Below, in pieces: positions 1 to 26,690 of a DNA stretch of 64,000 bases (within the stretch, counting starts at the first letter, position 1; every line of letters begins with the position of its first letter). A model generated the notes under the pieces. It was not told where the DNA came from and searched no databases. It was given only the letters and a program-made list of their open reading frames with translations. Both the position numbers and the translations under genes were made by a program. The stretch lies in contig CAJHZI010000769.1 of assembly GCA_905160935.1 (NCBI GenBank), positions 612,001-676,000 of the forward strand, given 5' to 3'. This stretch comes from Enchytraeus crypticus. Taxonomy: Eukaryota; Annelida; Clitellata; Enchytraeida; Enchytraeidae.

Positions 1-373
1 AGTGGGTTATAGGTCTCACCAGTGAGACAAAATGTGTGGGTTTCCATCAGATGATGAAAAGGGCGTTAAACCCTGATGGCAGAACCAATACAAAAATTTA
101 GTATCTGCATTAGTCGCCTCTTATGAGTCCATGCAGTTCTCGGATTGATATGTAGTCTCACCTGTGAGCCCATATTTGATGCAAGCTTGCTGATTGTTAA
201 TGTAAAATATGTGAGTCTCACCGGTGAGACCACTGGTTTTAATACACAGATTATATCAATGTAAAATATCTTACTGGTGAGATATCAGCAAACGAGTATA
301 GTATGGTCTCACCGGTGAGACCACTGGGTTTGAAAAAACTGATTATCGATGTAAATTATCTCACTGGTGAGAT
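1..373. repeat. array of six GTCTCAC-GTGAGAC palindromes
   Basis: Six inverted-repeat sites lie at 13-28, 155-170, 215-230, 268-283, 305-322 and 358-373. The sites at 215 (GTCTCACCGGTGAGAC) and 305 (18 bp) are perfect palindromes; the others have one or two mismatches. The stretches 215-283 and 305-373 are diverged tandem copies of one roughly 90-bp unit, each holding one GTCTCAC and one ATCTYAC palindrome. The array runs off the left edge. It could be a satellite, a cluster of protein binding sites or part of an unrecognised mobile element. Confidence 0.75.
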
Positions 374-606
374 TTTTTTTAATGCGGCTGTTAGTTTACC
401 TTTACACTACTTTCGATATCAAATGTAGTGCATTGGTATTAACACAGGATGCCACGTGAAGGCCTCCGCATATCATCCTGCTGGCTGAGCCTATTTAGTG
501 GCGGCTCATGCTCGCCACGTTACAGCGCTTGGACATCAACAAGCTTTTTGTAAAGATACCAACGCCACTCAGTATCTCACCCGTATCCTGGTCCTGATAG
601 CACTGC

Positions 607-705
607 CTGTTTGATTGTTTGTTTGTTGTTGTTGTTGTTTTTTTTTTGTTTTTTTATTTTTTTATTTTTTTTTATTTTTTATTTTTTATTTATTTTTATA
701 CTAAT
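607..705 (-). other. A-rich tract downstream of the 300-aa ORF
   Basis: On the minus strand the 36 bases after the stop codon are followed by about 95 bases of almost pure A with single T and then C interruptions. It contains several AATAAA strings. It looks like a decayed poly(A) tail of a retrocopy, though an A-rich simple repeat is possible. Confidence 0.5.
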
Positions 706-740
706 ATCTCATAATCGAATATATCTCATACTTCTATTTT

Positions 741-1643
741 CTAATTCTCTTCATTAACCTGCATATTATTTATTTCAGGTGGTGATCCAGTATGATTTTC
801 ATCTTCTTCTTCTATATAGTCATCTTCCATGTATTGATCATCATCTTCGAATTCTTTTTCTTTTTCATTAGCCCCCATATCCTTCATTTCTTGAGTTAAC
901 CCTGTATGAGGGTCTTCTGAATTGGGATCTATATTTTGATTGTCTGTTTCGACCTCTAAAGTTTCATTATTAGAGCCACTATTAGACTCATTATTAGACT
1001 CATTATTAGACACATTTTTAGGTACATTATATGTCCAGAATCTCATATTATTTATCATTAAACCCTTCAAATCTGTCAAATTTTCCACAATAATCTTTAT
1101 ACTTAAAGTAGCATATCTCAAATTTGTATATGTTTCACATGCGTTGTAAAAATTAATCAATTTGCGAGCATAAGAATAGCAATTGCAAATAGGTAAATTT
1201 CTATCCTTTAACTTACTCTCAAACTCTTTCTTAGATTTACAGTGCCCCTTTAGCTTTGTTAATGTCAATCCACAATAATAATGAATAAGTCTACCTTTAT
1301 TTTTTTCTTTGCTGTTTAACATTTCAAGTGATTTTAAGCATTTTCTTTTTGAACTCGTCTTTACATCAGATACTTTAAAGTCTTCATATTCATCGTGTAA
1401 TACAACGCTCTTTTTCAGTTTTTGATAAATTTTCTTGATTTTCTCTATGTCCTCTTTACTGTCTTTCTTTTTAGATTTAGATTTAGATATTTCATATATA
1501 GACTTATTATCATCTTTAAAATCGTTCACTAGGTCTTCTGCAATTAGTTTATCCTCATCGTTAGATATTAAAGCTTTTAAACTACAAATTAACTCCTCAA
1601 AACTTTCCACGTGTTTCAGCATAGCCTTTTTACTAAACGCCAT
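741..1643 (-). CDS. intronless 300-aa Lys/Asn/Glu-rich protein, unknown function
   Basis: I do not recognise this protein. It is one uninterrupted frame in very AT-rich DNA. Residues 1-110 are Lys/Asp/Ser-rich and probably helical, with a basic KSKSKKKD patch near residue 55. Residues about 115-200 look like a compact globular domain: RLIHYYCGLTLTKLKGHC, then ICNCYSYARKLINFYNAC and LRYATLS, a run of short helices that could be a helix-turn-helix fold. The tail from about 210 is an SNNESNNES repeat followed by an acidic stretch (EDDDQYMEDDYIEEEDE). The start is the first Met, 60-90 bases below a TATA-like string. Lack of introns plus an A-rich tail suggests a retrocopy or an ORF of a mobile or acquired element. 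Its frame is intact, so it is recent or under selection. Confidence 0.6.
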   Translation of the reverse strand: MAFSKKAMLKHVESFEELICSLKALISNDEDKLIAEDLVNDFKDDNKSIYEISKSKSKKKDSKEDIEKIKKIYQKLKKSVVLHDEYEDFKVSDVKTSSKRKCLKSLEMLNSKEKNKGRLIHYYCGLTLTKLKGHCKSKKEFESKLKDRNLPICNCYSYARKLINFYNACETYTNLRYATLSIKIIVENLTDLKGLMINNMRFWTYNVPKNVSNNESNNESNSGSNNETLEVETDNQNIDPNSEDPHTGLTQEMKDMGANEKEKEFEDDDQYMEDDYIEEEDENHTGSPPEINNMQVNEEN

Positions 1644-1709
1644 CTAGCCACCCCAATCCGTAACACTTGGCTAAAAGTCAAGTATTACCTTTTACTCTGC
1701 AACGTACCC

Positions 1710-1726
1710 TATATACTATATATATC
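1710..1726 (-). promoter_or_regulatory. possible TATA region for the 300-aa ORF
   Basis: The minus strand reads TATATATAGTATATAGGG about 70-85 bases above the ATG. The spacing would fit a TATA box with a short leader, but the surrounding DNA is generally AT-rich, so this may be chance. Confidence 0.25.
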
Positions 1727-2399
1727 CAAATCCTATGAATAGTACTCAAAACCTAATTAATTCGATTTTATGAAGGAAATAACGATTTTGACTGTAAACA
1801 ATGACCACGTTGGCTGTTATGCCTTTCTAGAATGTTCGAGAAGTTCGCCACATCGCACTACAAATTTCATAAAATTTACATCGATAATCAGTTGAAAAAG
1901 TTATATTTTTCAGTAAAAAGGTCTAGGATTTGCAGATCTGCATTATCTATTTTTAGATGTGTTAACAAAATGTAAACAAACGTAACAGACTAAATTTAGC
2001 ATACGATCCCAAACAATATAAATCATAAATAATAAAATATCGGAAAAAATTGATAATGACAAATATAAATATTATTTGCATGTTATTATTTTGAATATCG
2101 TTGTATTGGCTTACTTATAAAATGGCTGAATGAGGTCATTGAGTACAGAGGTGGTCCAGGAACAATTTAGGATATGAAAGTCATCACGTATTGTTGTACA
2201 TATCTTTGCATGTTATTATGGGAGTAACATATAATGTACTTTCTTTAGAAGGTTTATGTGTAGGTCTAGTTTAGAGAACCGAATGAATTGTTATATATAC
2301 TTCACATAACTTGACTTCGTATTAAAGAGTGATAATGACAATTATAAATATTACTTTTATGCCTGCTATATGTGTATATATTTGCTTGTTGTTATGAGA

Positions 2400-2547
2400 G
2401 TATCAGGGAATGTACTGTTCCTGGATTACCTATGAACTCAGTGGTCGAATGAATTTAATGAGGGGGCGAATGAAGTGAGACCCCCGAATGAAATGAATGA
2501 GATCACTGGGGGCGTAGGTGGTCCGGGGACAGTACATTCCCTGATAC
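2400..2547. mobile_element. short hairpin element (MITE-like)
   Basis: The first 19-20 bases (GTATCAGGGAATGTACTGT) are repeated as an exact inverted copy at the right end, and the inversion continues imperfectly for about 45 bases. The octamer TTGTTATG occurs just outside both ends and may be an 8-bp target duplication, as hAT-type MITEs make. There is no coding sequence. Confidence 0.55.
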
Positions 2548-2799
2548 TTGTTATGTTATGTAAGACGAAGTAAAGTAATGCATAAATTTAAATTTCAACA
2601 ATCCGCAATCAAAAAGAGGAAACGTTACGAATTTGATTATTATTTTATGAATATTATTTTTAAAATGAACTTATTTTCTGGAAAAATCATCCCATTATTG
2701 ATTCTTGAAGCAGCACTAAACAAACTACAGCTATTTTAAACTTGTCAATTATTTAATAGCTAATTTTATACTATAGGGAGTCGTGAGTTGTGTTGTGTC

Positions 2800-2945
2800 A
2801 AGTACACTGAAGAATAGAAAGATCATAAACTGCACGTGTTTTGTAAGATTCGACTGAGCAAGAACTGAGGATGACACCGTGAATGTTAAACCTCCTCAGA
2901 AGCCATACTACTCCCAAGCTATAGGCTTCATGGATATCATTCTAA
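2800..2945 (+). mobile_element. family I core element, copy 1 (partial)
   Basis: It matches the copies at 16595, 34785, 52563 (inverted) and 61975 through the CCTCAGAAGCCATA...AAGCTATAGGC core. The left part carries the GAAGAATAGA...CGACTGAGCAAG segment that is also seen in family D. Confidence 0.6.
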
Positions 2946-2954
2946 CGCTATTGA

Positions 2955-3188
2955 ATGTCTCAATAGCGTAATGAATAACGTCATGTGCTTTTAAATGACA
3001 GATCCTGAGGTGAATTGAACCCTCGTGGGTTCGAATCGCAGCCGTGCTGATCTGAGAGTAAAATCTCGGACATTCACTGGACTGGTTATACGGAAAATAG
3101 ATTAAATTACCTAACGGATTAAACGTACATGTGGTGTTAAAAAGTGATAGATATCGACATAGTTGAACATTTCCCTGTAATGCGTGTT
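2955..3188 (+). mobile_element. family A tRNA-like SINE, copy 1
   Basis: It begins TGTCTCAATAGCGTAATG, has a polymerase III B-box-like GGGTTCGAATCGCAG, and then the family body CTGAGAGTAAAATCTCGGAC, ending near ATATCGACATAGTTGA. Six more copies occur in the window. Confidence 0.75.
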
Positions 3189-3215
3189 TCCTTTTTTTAC
3201 TTTAACTATAAATTT

Positions 3216-3277
3216 GACGTCCCTGACATTTCCTTATGGCGAGGAACCGGGCGTTAAATTCTTATTGATTGATTGAG
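3216..3277 (+). mobile_element. family E LINE/SINE 3' tail, copy 1
   Basis: It contains GACGTCCCTGACATT and GAGGAACCGGGCGTTAAATT followed by a (TTGA)n-type end. The same module recurs eight more times. Confidence 0.65.
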
Positions 3278-3612
3278 TTTCAAATGACAACTGATGATAT
3301 TTTTTACTAAACAACTCTCATTTATATGTATATTTTAATCAATTTAATTAGAAAACCAAAAATATTGACAACCGCATATATGTGTAGGCCTATGTGGGAC
3401 TAGTTATTGAACTTTAATTGTACAATTATAGTAACAATGAAAAAGAGAAGCCATATTGAAGCATTGATTTTGTTAAGATGTAATTGAGTTTAACTATTCT
3501 GCATACTCACGGTTTTGTGTTTTATTTTGTTGCATTGAGTTTTATTTTCCCTTCTAGACATACAGAAATTAGTCGATAGGCCTACCTTACTTCCCATTTC
3601 TTATTTTTTATT

Positions 3613-3739
3613 GGCTGGAGCCAGTGACGAAGTCAGTAAGATGCTCGACCGCGGATCAGTATGTGCGAGGTTCAAATCCTGGGTTCGCCCGTCACTGCGA
3701 GTGAGGAAACAGACATTAACCTTAGCTTTACCAGCTTTT
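3613..3739 (+). mobile_element. family B tRNA-like SINE, copy 1
   Basis: This is a full-length copy. GGCTGGAGCCAGTG is followed by an A-box-like segment (GACGAAGTCAGTAAG), B box GGTTCAAATCC, and a GTGAGGAAAC...ATTAACCTTAGCTTT tail. It is the most abundant SINE of the window. Confidence 0.75.
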
Positions 3740-4382
3740 CCATTTCATTATATATTTTATCATAGCTTTTTATATGTGCAGAATTCCACCCTACATCTGT
3801 GTACTTACCGTCATCTTGACTATATAAATATTTATTAACAGAAAGTTGCTCAACGCGTTGCCAATACTTTCACTCTGATGAAGCTGCAGACGTGATGTAG
3901 CACTTTTACTATACATGTACATTTCTTTATTTATCAAAAACAGAGAGGATCAAGATGAATCAAACATACATTTATACACACACACATGCACACATACACA
4001 CACGATATAGAACAATCAAAATACATTATAAGAAACTTAAATCCAGTTCCTACTAATTCCAGCAGTAGCATTAAGCGCTTCTTAAATTAAATACCCGCTT
4101 CTACCATACGACACTCTATTGTCCAGAACCATTGTACTAATAATTTTTTACACTAAACTGTCAAACTAATTTAATCATCAGCTAACCTGTTAAAAGAAAC
4201 CGTTAGTCATATCATATTCATCCCCAAAGTTGTCCAATTAATTGCACTTGCAATGGGCAAAAGGTGAGCCAAAGCCCAACAAAATCCTCTTTAAGTCCCA
4301 AGAAAATGTCAACAGTTGGCCAAGTTTGCACATTAACATGATGTTTACTAAAATAAAACTTGCAAACTGTGTAATGATATTA

Positions 4383-4556
4383 ATAATAATAAATGTTTAA
4401 CGTCCCTTTCCGCATCCAAGGATGATGTCAAGGACGTCCTCACAGCATACATCACTACAGATCAATTCACCCAGACCAATCTGCAAAAGAAATGTGCTGA
4501 GGAGAAGTAAGGTCCTAAACGAAAGCCAGTCCGGTGATCAAAAATGGTCAGTACAG
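4383..4556 (-). mobile_element. family F LINE 3' tail, copy 1
   Basis: On the minus strand it runs from TGATCACCGGAC through CTCAGCACATTTC to GAAAGGGACGTTAAACATTT and a TTATTATTA end. It belongs to the same subfamily as 31603 and 61838. Family F is a LINE tail because at 46833-47385 it is joined to a LINE coding end. Confidence 0.65.
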
Positions 4557-4655
4557 ATTGATTATGCATCTCAGTCATGAATGAATTCTCTACACAGACT
4601 CTGTCGCAGATTATTTTCTGAATTTTGAATCGACACAGGTAATTAAGTCACCGCC

Positions 4656-21131
<16,476 letters not shown>

Positions 21132-21238
21132 TAATTACAATATGTAGATGTCAGAATTCACTGAAATGATCATCCTTGAGTGAGTGTAGAACATCGATTG
21201 AACGTCAAGCTTGCGACATTTATTGAAGAACGACTAAA

Positions 21239-21325
21239 TGATAAACATTAACGGTATGTTAGTTTCTGATAAACATTAACGGTATGTTAGTTTCTGATAA
21301 ACATTAACGGTATGTTAGTTTCTGA
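21239..21325. repeat. 28-bp tandem repeat, three copies
   Basis: GATAAACATTAACGGTATGT followed by TAGTTTCT, three near-identical copies, about 110 bases upstream of the membrane protein gene start on the minus strand, hence possibly in its promoter region. Confidence 0.85.
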
Positions 21326-21437
21326 TATACAGATCTCAGACTAGATTGACAAACGTTCTATATTTGAAAATTAACTTGTACAATTTTATATTCCTGTTTG
21401 TAAAGATCATGCACGCAGTATATCTCTCTCGCTGCCG

Positions 21438-21727
21438 CCATCATCATCATCATCATCATCATCATCCATTGAATCCCAGTTTATCCAGGATCGGAATACA
21501 AATAGACTGTCTCAATTCCTCTCTGTCCTACACCATACCACCAGCCAATCCCCTATTTGAGACTTTTCTATTCGTTTAAATTTTTGCAGCAATTTCTTGA
21601 GCCTAGGCGCTCACTAACCGAATGCCCTTTCTGACGTTGGTGTGGATTTTAGTGCTTTAGTCGCCTTCTACAACACGTGCAGTCACCGGTTGGTCAATTC
21701 CTCAAACAACCCGGACATAAACGGGGA
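21438..21727 (-). mobile_element. family D core-SINE, copy 1
   Basis: Full copy, opposite to family sense: (CAT)n tail, CATTGAATCCCAGTTTATCC, CTGTCCTACACCATACCACC, GAGCCTAGGCGCTCACTAAC, then TTAGTCGCCTTCTACAACAC and CCCGGACATAAACGGGGA. Confidence 0.75.
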
Positions 21728-21803
21728 TATTTGATACATCCAGCAATACAATAGACTGAAATTAGCAAGGGAAATTGATCCCATTTATTCAAATGATTCA
21801 ATT

Positions 21804-21873
21804 TAGTCGCCTTCTACGACAAGTGCAGTCACCGGTTGATCAATTCTTCAAACAACTCGGACACAACAGGGGG
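21804..21873 (-). mobile_element. family D fragment
   Basis: Second copy of the last 70 bases of the element (AGTCGCCTTCTACGACAAGT to GACACAACAGGGGGA), adjacent to copy 1. Confidence 0.65.
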
Positions 21874-22042
21874 AAGTTTATTTTTTCACGGATTATCTCT
21901 CTCTCTCTGCCAATTCCGTAATATTCTACTAACGAGTGGGTCCGACGCAAATTGGTTACTTCATAAATTAACAAATCGGTCTCACCGGGAAGGTCGTAAT
22001 TTAACCAAATTCTACTGTTGACCTAACTGCCAAACCGTAGTA

Positions 22043-22323
22043 CATAACGGCACACTGGGTCAGGAAGCACAGATGCTTGTTTAAGACCCATTTCCTCCTT
22101 CCTCTCCATGGTTATTAGTAATCGCTGCCTTTTTATGGCGCATCGATTGCAGCCGGCGCGGGTTTAAGAATAACCTGCCATCACATTGGGATTGTTTTCC
22201 TTCGTGAGCTGTCAACACTGAATCTTCCAAGGTGGTCACCCACAAAGTACTAACCGAGGTCGATGTAGCTTAACTTCCATAGTTGACGCACTACTAAACC
22301 AAGTGCGCTAAACCCCGCCGTGT
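22043..22323 (-). mobile_element. family H SINE with 5S-rRNA-like head (SINE3 type)
   Basis: Read on the minus strand, the head resembles 5S rRNA: the complement shows GGTGGTCACCCACAAAGTAC, TAACC, then GTAGCTTAACTTCC, which line up with the internal control region side of 5S rRNA. The body (GCAGCCGGCGCGGGTTTAAG, CCATGGTTATTAGTAATCGC, AGGAAGCACAGATGCTTG) is shared with 8376/20109 and 57738. Confidence 0.65.
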
Positions 22324-22410
22324 TTAATATTTCTAGTGTTGTTCAGATATGAGTTCTCACAGCTTTAACACATTGTGTTTACTCTCTGACAACTTGTTAG
22401 ACTTTGTAAA

Positions 22411-22476
22411 GTCTCGTTTACCTGACGTCGCTTTCAAGTGAGGAAACTGACGTTAACATTAGCTTTACCAGCTTTA
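22411..22476 (+). mobile_element. family B SINE 3' end, copy 4
   Basis: CTGACGTCGCTTTCAAGTGAG, AAACTGACGTTAACATTAGC; only the tail half is present. Confidence 0.6.
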
Positions 22477-22513
22477 CCTTTTACCTGGATGTAACTGAGC
22501 CCAATGGTCCAGT

Positions 22514-22514
<1 letters not shown>

Positions 22515-22557
<43 letters not shown>

Positions 22558-22590
22558 GCACTGCCTACTGGCAGATCCATCGTATATAAA
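22515..22590 (-). mobile_element. (TC)n and fragment of family J LINE end
   Basis: (TC)n at 22515-22552 followed by TTGCACTGCCTACTGGCAGA, the end of the family J tail in inverted orientation. Confidence 0.6.
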
Positions 22591-22711
22591 GCCTCCATGG
22601 TATATAACTGTCCAGTTACTTTCACGTTCTATTAAGTTGCATCGCATATTAGAATTTGTTTCAATGTGAATTATACTAGAGAATATATGAAAGTATTTCA
22701 ACAGTATCTAA

Positions 22712-22862
22712 GGCGTTGGTTTGTTGCCATGTTGTTCGACAGCGCCTCATCAGGTGCATGGTTCAAATCCAGTGCTTTCACAGTCACTCACATGATATCG
22801 AGCAAGAAACTGACGTTAAACTTGGCTTTAACCTTACGACTCAGCCAGATTAAAGGGCTACG
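22712..22862 (+). mobile_element. family G tRNA-like SINE, copy 1
   Basis: GCGTTGGTTTGTTGCCATG, TGTTCGACAGCGCC, B-box-like GGTTCAAATCCAGTG, and the tail GAGCAAGAAACTGACGTTAA then ACTTGGCTTTAA. This is the most complete copy of the family. Confidence 0.65.
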
Positions 22863-23289
22863 TGTGACCCTTAGTTAAAATGTAACTAATGCATTTTATT
22901 TATTTAAGCATATCATTTCCCTAAAGGGTTAGCAAATAATTGTATTTCTTTAATGATTACAAATTTTCTAACTGCTATAAATCTCTAATGCTATAAGTTA
23001 ATCTAATATGCAATATCTTTCATAATTCATTAGAAATTATACTTTCTACCTGTCACATTAACAGCACAGTGATTCACCATTATGTACAGCAAAGACTGAG
23101 ATAAGAGCTTGAGAACTGAAGCAGTGTCAGATGCAGAAAATTTTATGGGGTGGAGAGGGAAAATTGTTTTGCACAGTGCTCACATTTGTTAAAAAAGGAT
23201 TAGGCGTATGGCCTAATCCTTTTCCGGACAAATTTCAAATGCTTGTATATATTTTACTCAGACATACATCTTTGCACACACAGATAATT

Positions 23290-23495
23290 GAATGTCTTAA
23301 TGGCGTAGTGGTAACATTGTGAAGTTTTAAACGACAGATCCTATACGGATTGAATCCTCGTGGGTTCGAATCCCAGCCGCGCTGATCTGAGAGTAAAGTA
23401 AAATCTCGGATATTCCCTGGACTTGTTATACGGAAAATGGTCTAAATTGCCTAAAACGAACGGTTTAAACATGTGGTATTAAATGTGATATAAAT
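23290..23495 (+). mobile_element. family A SINE, copy 3
   Basis: TGTCTTAATGGCGTAGTGG, GGGTTCGAATCCCAGCCGC, TCTGAGAGTAAAG, GTATTAAATGTGATA. Confidence 0.8.
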
Positions 23496-23502
23496 GTGAT
23501 GT

Positions 23503-23635
23503 GGCTGGAGCCAGTGGCGAAGTCGATAAGACACTCAACCGCGAATCAGTATGTGCGGGGTTCAAATCCTGGGCTCGCCCGTCACTGACATCGCTTTCGA
23601 GTGAGGAAACTGACATTAACCTTAGCTTTGCCAGC
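23503..23635 (+). mobile_element. family B SINE, copy 5
   Basis: Full-length, immediately after family A copy 3: GGCTGGAGCCAGTGGCGAAG ... GGGGTTCAAATCCTGGGC ... GAGGAAACTGACATTAACC. Confidence 0.85.
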
Positions 23636-23970
23636 TATATTAACACAGATGATCATATCACTATGATGCGTGCTTACATTTTTATGACTACATTGAAACT
23701 CTATATTAAACAATTTTTAACGGCGGTTCTAAGAGGGTAGTGCCCCTATCTCCCCCCTCGCTTCTAGAACCTAGCCTGGTAGTGAGATAACGCAAAGTGA
23801 GATAAGAGCTTGAGAGGATTTTCAGGTGTGACTGAGCAGTCATTGGGGCTTTGTTGATGTCTTTCAGGCACTGGGCCAGAGATACATGTAGATTATAACA
23901 GTGCACCATTAGGCAATGAATCAAAAGAGCTCAGACATTAGACCACTTGGTATTGACAAACTAATGGACG

Positions 23971-24064
23971 ATTGTGGAGTCTATGTTCTAATCCTGGGCT
24001 CACCTGTCACTGACATCGCTTTCGAGTGAGGAAACTGACGTTAACATTCGCTTTACCTGTTTTT
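23971..24064 (+). mobile_element. family B SINE, copy 6 (partial)
   Basis: TTCTAATCCTGGGCTCACC to GAGGAAACTGACGTTAACAT. Confidence 0.65.
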
Positions 24065-24344
24065 TATGTGTTAATGCATATTAATAAAAATATTTAATTT
24101 TTAATTAAACATTTTGTGTAATTTTTTTAATTTTTTTAAAATGTATCTTATGTTGCTATGTTTCTGTGTTTTCGGTAGTCAGCTAGATAGAGCTCAATTG
24201 TGCTCTTTCTGACGGTCGCTTTATTTATATTCTGTCTAGTTGTATGCACTTTGTGTATATTTTGATTCAGTTACAAATAAATGATCATGGTTCTCTTTAA
24301 TTAATAAATCAATTCAATTATTACTTATTTCTTTAAGTACCCGT

Positions 24345-24556
24345 GTATCAGGGTTGTTGTTGAAGAATAGATCAACCGTGGACTGCAATTGTTGTAAAAG
24401 ACGACATAGCAATAGGATTAAAACTAACGTCAGAAAGGGCATTTGGTTAATGAGCGCTTAGGCTACAGAAATTGCAAAATATTCTAAAACGATTGGAAAA
24501 GTTTCGATTCGTATTCCTACTTTAGTTAAACGGGAAATAGTGCGATGATGATAATA
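24345..24556 (+). mobile_element. family D core-SINE, sense copy (diverged)
   Basis: GAAGAATAGATCAACCGTGG, GTAAAAGACGACATAGC, AACGTCAGAAAGGGCATTTG, GAGCGCTTAGGCTACAGAAA, TTAGTTAAACGGGAAATAG and a GATGATGAT end. Confidence 0.65.
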
Positions 24557-24871
24557 TATTTAAGTGCAATGAAAATTCGGAAAATGTGCATAAAATCGAA
24601 CAGTAAATATCTTAGTGCCTAAGACAGAATGCATACGGTTTATGCCTTTGGTTTTAATTATAACGCTATTAATAAATGCAGTCTAATCTCAGAAATTCTT
24701 GGATGTTTTTGTTCCAATTTAGATTCAAATTTCTTTTGTGTAATAATTCTATTTCGTTTGGTGTTTCTCTTGCAATGTTTTTCTTGTGCTAGGGTGTCTT
24801 GCTCGATTGCCGTAGGCCCCCTAGAAGCCTCAAAATCTCTTCTATAGGATTTGAATAGGTTCAGTGAGTAA

Positions 24872-25006
24872 AGCCAGAGCCAGTAGCGAAGTCGGTAGGA
24901 GACTCGATCGCGGATCAGTATGTGCGGGGTTCAAATCTTGGGCTCGCCCGTCACTGACAACGCTTTCGAGTGAGAAAACTGACGTTAACTTTAGCTTTAG
25001 CTTTTT
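24872..25006 (+). mobile_element. family B SINE, copy 7
   Basis: Full-length: GCCAGAGCCAGTAGCGAAG, GGGGTTCAAATCTTGGGC, GAGAAAACTGACGTTAAC. Confidence 0.8.
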
Positions 25007-25089
25007 AAATATTTCTTGAATGCTGTGCCATAAAATGAATTTATAATAACTTTTTTCACCAAATTTCAAGATACATTAATAATAGTCAA

Positions 25090-25137
25090 CCAATAAATAA
25101 GAATTTAACGTCCGTTTCCTCGCCATAAGGCAATATA
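25090..25137 (-). mobile_element. family E tail, copy 4
   Basis: AAGAATTTAACGTCCGTTTC then CTCGCCATAAGGCAAT; inverted. Confidence 0.65.
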
Positions 25138-25428
25138 TTTACATCAACGGCTTTCGAATATTACAAAAAGGTTAAATTAAAACGAGCAATAACAATTTTT
25201 GCTAAGACTTTTTGGGCAGTACTAAAACTTAACTTTTACATACCACTGATCTAATTCTAAGTGCTCATAATTAATGAAATGATTATTTTTTAAAGCCTAT
25301 GCCAGTTTGAAAGACTTTGGCTCGGATAGAAAACTGAATATATAAATAGGCCCATGTATCCTTAATATTTTGATATTCAAATAAATAATTAAGTACTGAT
25401 TGCATCGATATTAGATACTAACTGTAAC

Positions 25429-25925
25429 CTAACAACAGTAACAAGTTAACAACATAGTAATTACCAAAGTGGTTATTAAGTGGAGTAATATATAAATAAA
25501 AGAAAATAGCAATGGACCCAATACAGAACTTTGTGGAACACCGCGTAGAAGCGATAATTCAGAAGAGCCATCTAGACCAATAACGACATATTGTGTACGA
25601 CCTGAGAGATATGATGTAAGAAGAGAAAAGGCAAAATCAGAAATTAAAAAGCAGGATTTTAGAATGTTTATTAGAATGCAATGGTCTATTGTGTCAAATG
25701 CAGCAGAGAGATCTGCATGTAGTCGTATCAAGGCAGAAACCTGTTTACTACTCATGGCCAAGCTGAGATCATTATGAACTCGAAGAAGAGCGGTTTCAGT
25801 AGAAGTGTGGTTTCTTTAGGTAGATTAATAATAAAATGAGAAAGAGAGGGAAATGAAACAAGATGGCTGCATAGACGAGTATAAATTACCTTTTCCAGAA
25901 GTTTAGATATATATACATTTTTATT
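25429..25925 (-). pseudogene. LINE reverse-transcriptase fragment
   Basis: Minus-strand translation in two frames gives SKLLEKVIYTRLCSHL, then TETALLRVHNDLSLAMS, DLSAAFDTIDHCILINIL, LTSYLSGRTQYVVIG and GVPQSSVLGPLLFSFIYI. These are the fingers-palm motifs of a CR1/L2/jockey-like LINE. The usual QG of GVPQGSVLGP is QS, at least one frameshift separates the first motifs from the rest, and the catalytic YADD box is not reached. It is a dead 5'- and 3'-truncated copy. Confidence 0.8.
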
Positions 25926-25929
25926 TCAT

Positions 25930-26690
25930 CAAAAATAAGGAGCACAACTACAATACGTACACAATATAAAGTACACTATACAATGTGACATCGTGTTCAG
26001 CGAAACAGGGTAAAGAGAAAAAGTGTTGGAAACGAACAGAACATAAAACATCACACGCGTGTATTTCGAAAAGCGTGCAATAAACAAATAACAACAAACA
26101 AGATATGGAGTTAAGATTGAAGAGGACGATAAATGGAGAGATCATCATTTGGTAGAGAATGATTTTTTTAGTACAGTAGAGACAACAGCTTGTTTGAAGG
26201 AGGTTGAAAAGACTCTGACAGTGAGAGGTTGATTAAATATGTAATAGGAGCAACTAAAACATCAACACAAGATTTCAGTAATCTAGTAAGAATGACATCG
26301 AGGCAGCAAGATGAGTCAGTGGAGAGAAGAACAAAATTGAGTATTTATATAAATGTAGCAGGTTCAAAACTAGAATGTAGTGGTTATTTCGCCACAAATA
26401 TTAATTGGTCCACTCAAATATTTCTCTTATTCGCAAACATAGTCGCGAACCTTCTCTATAATTGAAAAGAATACTCTAAATCATTCCTGAAAAAAGTGAA
26501 ATGAATATATTTATGAAATATATTTAATAGACAATTAACAACGACAAATGAATTAAATTATCGATTAAGCAATTAATCACTCAACTTTCTAATATCATTC
26601 TTCGAAATAATTTATGCACCATAATATCATTCCTTTGAATAATTTATAAAATGTCATTTTTTACAGTTCATTTAAATAAAGAATTTAAAG
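25930..26690. other. intergenic, nothing recognised
   Basis: AT-rich sequence between the LINE fragment and the minisatellite; no repeat family or coding signal that I can support. Confidence 0.5.

Noticed and set aside
1-373. CRISPR-like array from regularly spaced palindromes
   Set aside because: The spacers are themselves repeated and the genome is clearly animal.
22200-22323. 5S rRNA gene
   Set aside because: Only a degenerate 5S-like head attached to a SINE body; not a functional 5S gene.
23290-23635. Possible tRNA genes at GGGTTCGAATCC and GGGTTCAAATCC boxes
   Set aside because: The B boxes recur in many long SINE copies with family-specific bodies; I see no complete cloverleaf or acceptor stem, so these are SINE heads.
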